Positions 60,298-64,000 of a stretch of 64,000 bases of DNA are shown piece by piece. Under the pieces are notes generated by a model that was not told the origin of the DNA, did not search any database, and was given only the letters and a program-made list of their open reading frames with translations. Position 1 is the stretch's first letter. Each line of letters starts with the position of its first letter. The stretch spans positions 10,002,357 to 10,066,356 of the forward strand of contig OW203747.1 of assembly GCA_934045075.1 (NCBI GenBank). The letters are read 5' to 3'. The stretch comes from Yponomeuta sedellus (lineage: Eukaryota > Arthropoda > Insecta > Lepidoptera > Yponomeutidae). The position numbers were made by a program, and so were the translations under genes.

Positions 60298-60409
60298 ATT
60301 ATACTATACTAGCAATTTGTTATATGATGTTAATTAATTAAATACATCATCCTCTATTTAATAAATTCTCAATAGTAATAATTCATACATTTATATAAAT
60401 AAATTAATT

Positions 60410-60861
60410 TTTGAACTAAAACTTTCGTAAGCACAACACATTGTAGACTTTTAGTCCGGATTTACTTACGGGTGTTGTTATATCGGAAAAGTCCGACCAG
60501 GTTTCGCTCCGATTCGCAGAGCTTAATCATGGTGAGCAGAGACGGAGCTCGCGTCGTCGGTTGCTTGTCTCACACTACGGGCAAGCGCGCGGCGCGCCCG
60601 CGCCGAGATAGGTGGGGCGGGTGCCGACACTGGCTGCGGGGGATTCCCGCTGGCTTGCGCCGCAGCGCCTACTGCTTTCCCGTCGTCAATGTTACTAGGC
60701 ATGATGGCACAGACACAGCTCACGACATCTTCGTTCTTGCAGTGTCGATTTCGATATTCACTATCACTGCACTTTCGTAGAACCGGTTTCCAGGCCGGCG
60801 GAAGAGCCCATCCACTGTCTCTATAACAACACCCGTAAGTAAATCCGGACTAAAAGTCTAC
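60410..60861 (-). mobile_element. PLE-A short copy with inverted ends
   Basis: Exact 12-bp duplication AATAAATTAATT (60398-60409, 60862-60873) bounds 452 bp. 60413-60821 equals the 3' end of the 26-kb PLE-A (last 95 or so codons plus 3' region) with almost no differences. At 60822 it switches to ATAACAACACCCGTAAGTAA...GTCTAC, an inverted copy of 60443-60483. Only a C-terminal ORF stub remains. Confidence 0.85.
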
Positions 60862-60947
60862 AATAAATTAATTATTTGAATTTTATATTCCGTCATTGTT
60901 GTATAGTGTTACATAGTGAATTTAATGTACGTAAATTTTATATTTAA

Positions 60948-61153
60948 TTAGCTATGCCACGCGGTGTTACCCGCGGTTTATCGATTTTCCCGTGGGAATA
61001 AGATATTTTCCCGTAGTAAAACGTAGCCTATGTGTTAATCCAGGGTGTCAGCTAACTCCATACCAAATTTCAATAATATCGCTCCAGCCGTTTAGACGTC
61101 AACAAGTAACAAACATACACACCCACAAACTCTCTCCCAATATTAGTGTGATA
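60948..61153 (-). repeat. repeat F, reference copy
   Basis: TTAGCTATGCCACGCGGTGT, TAACCCGCGGTTTATCGATT-like start to CTCCCAATATTAGTGTGAT. Uninterrupted. Class unknown; ends resemble no TIR set. Confidence 0.6.
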
Positions 61154-61339
61154 ATTGGCCTTAAATCTACAATCCACTTGTACATGAACCTTGGTTTATC
61201 CTGAGCCATCGTCTCAGAGAAAAATCCTTTTCACAGACAAGGAGAAGCCTTCGAAAATTTCGGCGTTCGGAACGTAAGCCGTTCCGTCGAATAAAAAGGT
61301 TTCCCGCTTCATTTGTAAGAGACAGAGCTAATAAAGCTT

Positions 61340-61700
61340 CGTTATCAACCCTTGTATTTCCCCACTGCTGGGGCACGGGTCTCTTCCTGCATCGCAGGAA
61401 GGTTAGGCCACACTCCACCACGGGGGCCAAGTCCGAGTTGGTGGAGTATTGTAAGACAGTGGCGGGCCTTACTGTCAGAAGTTATCAAGCCGCCCATAAG
61501 GCCTCTGACATGGCTTAACGACTGCCATTATATGACAGCCGGCACCAACGGCCTAACGTGCCTTGCGAAGCATGGAAGCGCTCGGAAAAAATGCCACTAG
61601 CGGTAGTCACGGGACGCTCACCCATCCCGTACCTAACCGCGCCTGTTGTTGCTTAACCAAGTGATTGATTCCAATCACTCGGTTCGCCTAGGCCACGAGC
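61340..61700 (-). repeat. S5a, complete with target duplication
   Basis: AGCTAATAAAGCTT occurs at 61326-61339 and 61712-61725, a 14-bp exact duplication; 11 extra bases (TAAAGCTAATA) lie after the head. Head and tail as in the 53.9-kb copy. Confidence 0.9.
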
Positions 61701-61837
61701 TAAAGCTAATAAGCTAATAAAGCTTATCAAATTTATTTCCGAAACCCGTTTTCATTTACGTTACGATGCCTCATTCTCCACTATTCTTTCACGACTTCGT
61801 TCAGGATTTCCGAGATCATAAAGTTGTTTATACGTTT

Positions 61838-62118
61838 TAAAAACCTATTTAGAGGCTAAAAATTCCACCCGTGCCGGGATTCAAACCCGCGACCTCTGGC
61901 TATCCGTGCCAGCGCTCTTCCAACTGAGCTAATGGGCGACTCAACGGCATCAGTGAAATTTCGAACTCCTTTACAATAGGTACTCTCTGTATTACGTATA
62001 GGCACTGGCTAACCGTGCCAGAGGGCGCGGGTTCGAATCCCGGCACGGGTGGAATGTTTAGCCTCTCAATGGGTGTTTAAAATTTTCCTTGGCACAGCTT
62101 AGTGCATTAAAAAGAATA
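61838..62118. repeat. family T foldback
   Basis: 61838-62000 is a minus T unit (tRNA-like core 61868-61940; box B GGTTTGAATCC). 62003-62118 is a plus 3' part (CTGGCTAACCGTGCCAGAGG, GGGTTCGAATCCCGGCACGG) ending in a tail variant GGCACAGCTTAGTGCATTA. Confidence 0.7.
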
Positions 62119-62352
62119 TAACCTGGCATTAGTTAGTTAATTTTATAAGTTATAATATTTCTTTATCCTGAGTACACCCCTTTTATAAAGATTAAAAAGG
62201 AGCAAAACATAGGCATTTCCCGATACAAGTGACAGGCGTGCCTTTACATTTTATAAGCGTTCATCGCAAAGTAAACTTGCATAGAGAACAAACTGATAAA
62301 TAAATCTGATAGCAGTTATCGGATTTGTTCGCTTAAGTATCTATTTACACAT

Positions 62353-62420
62353 CGTGGGTTGACATAGCGGTGGCAGAGGATCAGTCAGAAGGTAGTGGAT
62401 TAGAATCCCAGCACGTTAAT
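62353..62420 (+). repeat. tRNA-like remnant
   Basis: GTGGGTTGACATAGCGGTGG, GGATTAGAATCCCAGCACG: degenerate D-type head without its body. Confidence 0.35.
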
Positions 62421-62438
62421 TTACGTTTAAATTTGTTA

Positions 62439-62782
62439 TGATATTAACCCTTGGTATGTCCCCACTGCTGAAGCACGGGTCTTTTCCTGCATCGCAGGAA
62501 GGTTAGGCCACCACGGCGGCCAAGTCCGGGTTGGCGGAGGATTGTAAGACAGTGGTGGGTCTTACCGTCAGAAGTTCACTAGCCCATAAGGCCTCTGACA
62601 TGGCTTAACATGACAGCCGGAAGCAACGGCTAAACGTGCCTTGCGAAGCACAGAAGCGCTAGGAAAAAGGCCACTAGCGGTATTTACCTGACGGTCACCC
62701 ATCCTGCACCCGACTGCGCCTGTCAGTGCCTAACTCAAGTGACTGATTCCAATCACTCGGTAGCATGAGGCCATGAGCGCTT
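62439..62782 (-). repeat. S5a, full length, diverged
   Basis: GATATTAACCCTTGGTATGT to GAGGCCATGAGCGCTTTA; losses in the ACTCCACCACGG and CGACTGCCATT blocks. 5S-like head still readable. Confidence 0.8.
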
Positions 62783-62965
62783 TACAGCTTGTAATGGCAA
62801 TACACTAAAATGTTAGGGTTAATGTGCTGCGACAATCAGAGCTCTGTCTTCTTGAGTGCACTTCTTAACTAATCTAATCTAAATTCTCATCGAAGGACTT
62901 TGTTCAGCGTCCGTCAGTAGTTAGCTTGTTACGTAAAGTTGTTTTATTGATTACATACATACATA

Positions 62966-63155
62966 CGTGGGCTAGGCCGACTAAGCTGTCAGGATGGTAT
63001 AGGTGCTGGGCAAGCCTACACCATCTATAAAACCATGTCCCAGGCACTACAGCGTCGGAGTGGTCCCTTCACCCATCTAGTGTGAGTGAGGATGCCACCG
63101 GACGCTGTATAAATCATCTCATTAAGTAGATGCAAAAAGGCCAATATTATTATTA
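62966..63155 (+). repeat. SINE-like module E in a LINE-A tail
   Basis: CGTGGGCTAGGCCGACTAAG to AAAGGCCAATATTATTATTA. TTACATACATAC before it and TTACATACATAA after it suggest insertion into, and duplication of, the LINE-A CATA tail. Confidence 0.6.
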
Positions 63156-63157
63156 TT

Positions 63158-63535
63158 ATTACATACATAACCTCACGCCTATATCCCAGAGGGGTAGGCA
63201 GAGACCAGGGACTGCCACCTGCCACGATCCTGACAGATAATCTTCGCTTCATCAACGTTCATAAGTCATTGCAGCACGCACGCCGGTTCCGGGTACTTTT
63301 TATCTTTCCCCTTGCTAATACATACCCTATTTGGTCGATGTATGTCCGCCTGGTTACCAGCCCTTCCACTCACATTCGCAGTATATATTTAATTCGTCAA
63401 TCTTTCTTCCTTCATCCTCACCACATGTCCAAACCAACGCAACATTCCTTTCTCAATTCTAGTCACTACATCCTCTTTAAGTCCACAACGTTCTCTAATC
63501 AGACTATTGCGTATCCTGTCATTCGAAGTAACACT
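63158..63535 (-). pseudogene. LINE-A 3' part
   Basis: Inverse order: tail TACATACATAACC, CTCTGGGATATAG-type end, and at 63440-63520 the region encoding RIRNSLIRERCGLKEDV and EKGMLRWFGHV. Frame broken several times. Confidence 0.65.
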
Positions 63536-63897
63536 AAATTTATTGATTTCATTAGAAATTAACTTTTATTTTTGTTGCAGGTAAAATCTTCACTTCGTTC
63601 TACTGCTAGTGGTGAAGTATGCGTCGATGCTTATCTATTCAGATAGAGCGGGTTCGATTTCTCCAGTACTGAAAATTCATTCATGACATCGATTCCTAAA
63701 CTAGGTTCGTAGGTGTCCACGTCTGCGATATTCAATAAGCATTTGAAATATGTGTTCTCGGGGTATCGGAAATTGATCTTGTTTCTTGTATGTTAGTCTA
63801 GCCATTCTCAACCTTTACCAATAAAGATTATAAAACATGGTTTGTACAGATGAAATGTAATGAATCCATTTAAACCCGTTCTTCGCAGCATGATTTA
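63536..63897. other. unassigned stretch
   Basis: AGCGGGTTCGATTTC (63648-63662) is box B-like with no other tRNA structure around it. Confidence 0.25.
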
Positions 63898-64000
63898 GGG
63901 CCAGATTCTGAATCGATATCTTCGCTAAATAGAAAGTTAACTTTAGTGCTGTCTCTTTGAATTTCGAAGAACGTTACTTAAGTATTTACTTAGTGAAATT
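63898..64000 (+). mobile_element. MITE with GGGCC end, cut by the window edge
   Basis: GGGCCAGATTCTGAATCGAT, TAGTGCTGTCTCTTTGAA and ACTTAGTGAAATT correspond to both ends of the 10.43-kb element. Confidence 0.45.

Overview
The window looks like intergenic or intronic DNA from an insect, most likely a moth or butterfly (Lepidoptera). It is about 40% GC by eye. I recognise no intact host protein gene. Almost every stretch I can explain is a retroposon, a DNA-transposon remnant or a tandem repeat. The lepidopteran call rests on short retroposon modules of a kind known to be abundant in that order (a GAAAACATCGTGAGGAAACC body, LINE tails ending in AATAAACGAATTTTTATTTT) and on Penelope-like and MULE elements. 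It is an inference; no host gene was used as a marker.

Family names used here are mine. S5a and S5b are SINEs whose heads resemble the internal Pol III promoter of 5S rRNA (about 32 copies or fragments, roughly an eighth of the window). T is a family with a tRNA-like core (intact box A and box B) that mostly occurs as foldbacks. H, D and I are tRNA-headed SINEs (two I copies have a tRNA-Gly(GCC)-like head). C is a SINE sharing its tail with an RTE-like LINE. E is a SINE-like module. LINE-A is a non-LTR element whose 3' coding end reads ...[10 protein letters not shown] marks retroposon 3' tails. F, G, X, K and M are unclassified dispersed repeats. PLE-A, PLE-B and PLE-C are Penelope-like families.

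Layout. 0-9 kb: T units, an RNase H fragment of a LINE, S5 copies and a T palindrome. 9-22 kb: TIR elements (8.9, 10.4 and 11.2 kb), S5 and D SINEs, a CpG-rich stretch with a good splice donor at 15.3 kb followed by a degenerate minisatellite, and G interrupted by a tRNA-Gly SINE. 22-28 kb: a head-to-head MITE composite (22.8-23.5), then a MULE (about 24.1-28.2) carrying a broken transposase and itself interrupted by a Penelope-like element with a 14-bp target duplication. This PLE has the only long credible ORF: reverse transcriptase plus GIY-YIG endonuclease, 5'-truncated. 28-50 kb: T foldbacks, LINE-A, H SINEs, PLE-B and PLE-C foldbacks around 37 kb, several near-perfect hairpins, and a three-deep nested insertion at 48 kb. 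50-64 kb: a 92-bp tandem array with a 552-bp higher-order period, S5 copies with clear target duplications, two pentamer-type satellites (57.2-57.8 and 58.7-59.4) behind diverged copies of the same flank, and a 452-bp PLE-A copy with inverted ends.

How the parts relate: the autonomous machinery visible is decayed (PLE, MULE, RTE-like LINE, LINE-A). SINE C shares its 3' tail with the RTE-like LINE, suggesting that LINE mobilised it; the S5 partner is unknown. Nested insertions give relative ages: MULE before PLE-A, G before SINE I, S5b before SINE C before a small retroposon. Long ORFs over the 57-59 kb satellites are by-products of stop-free repeats.
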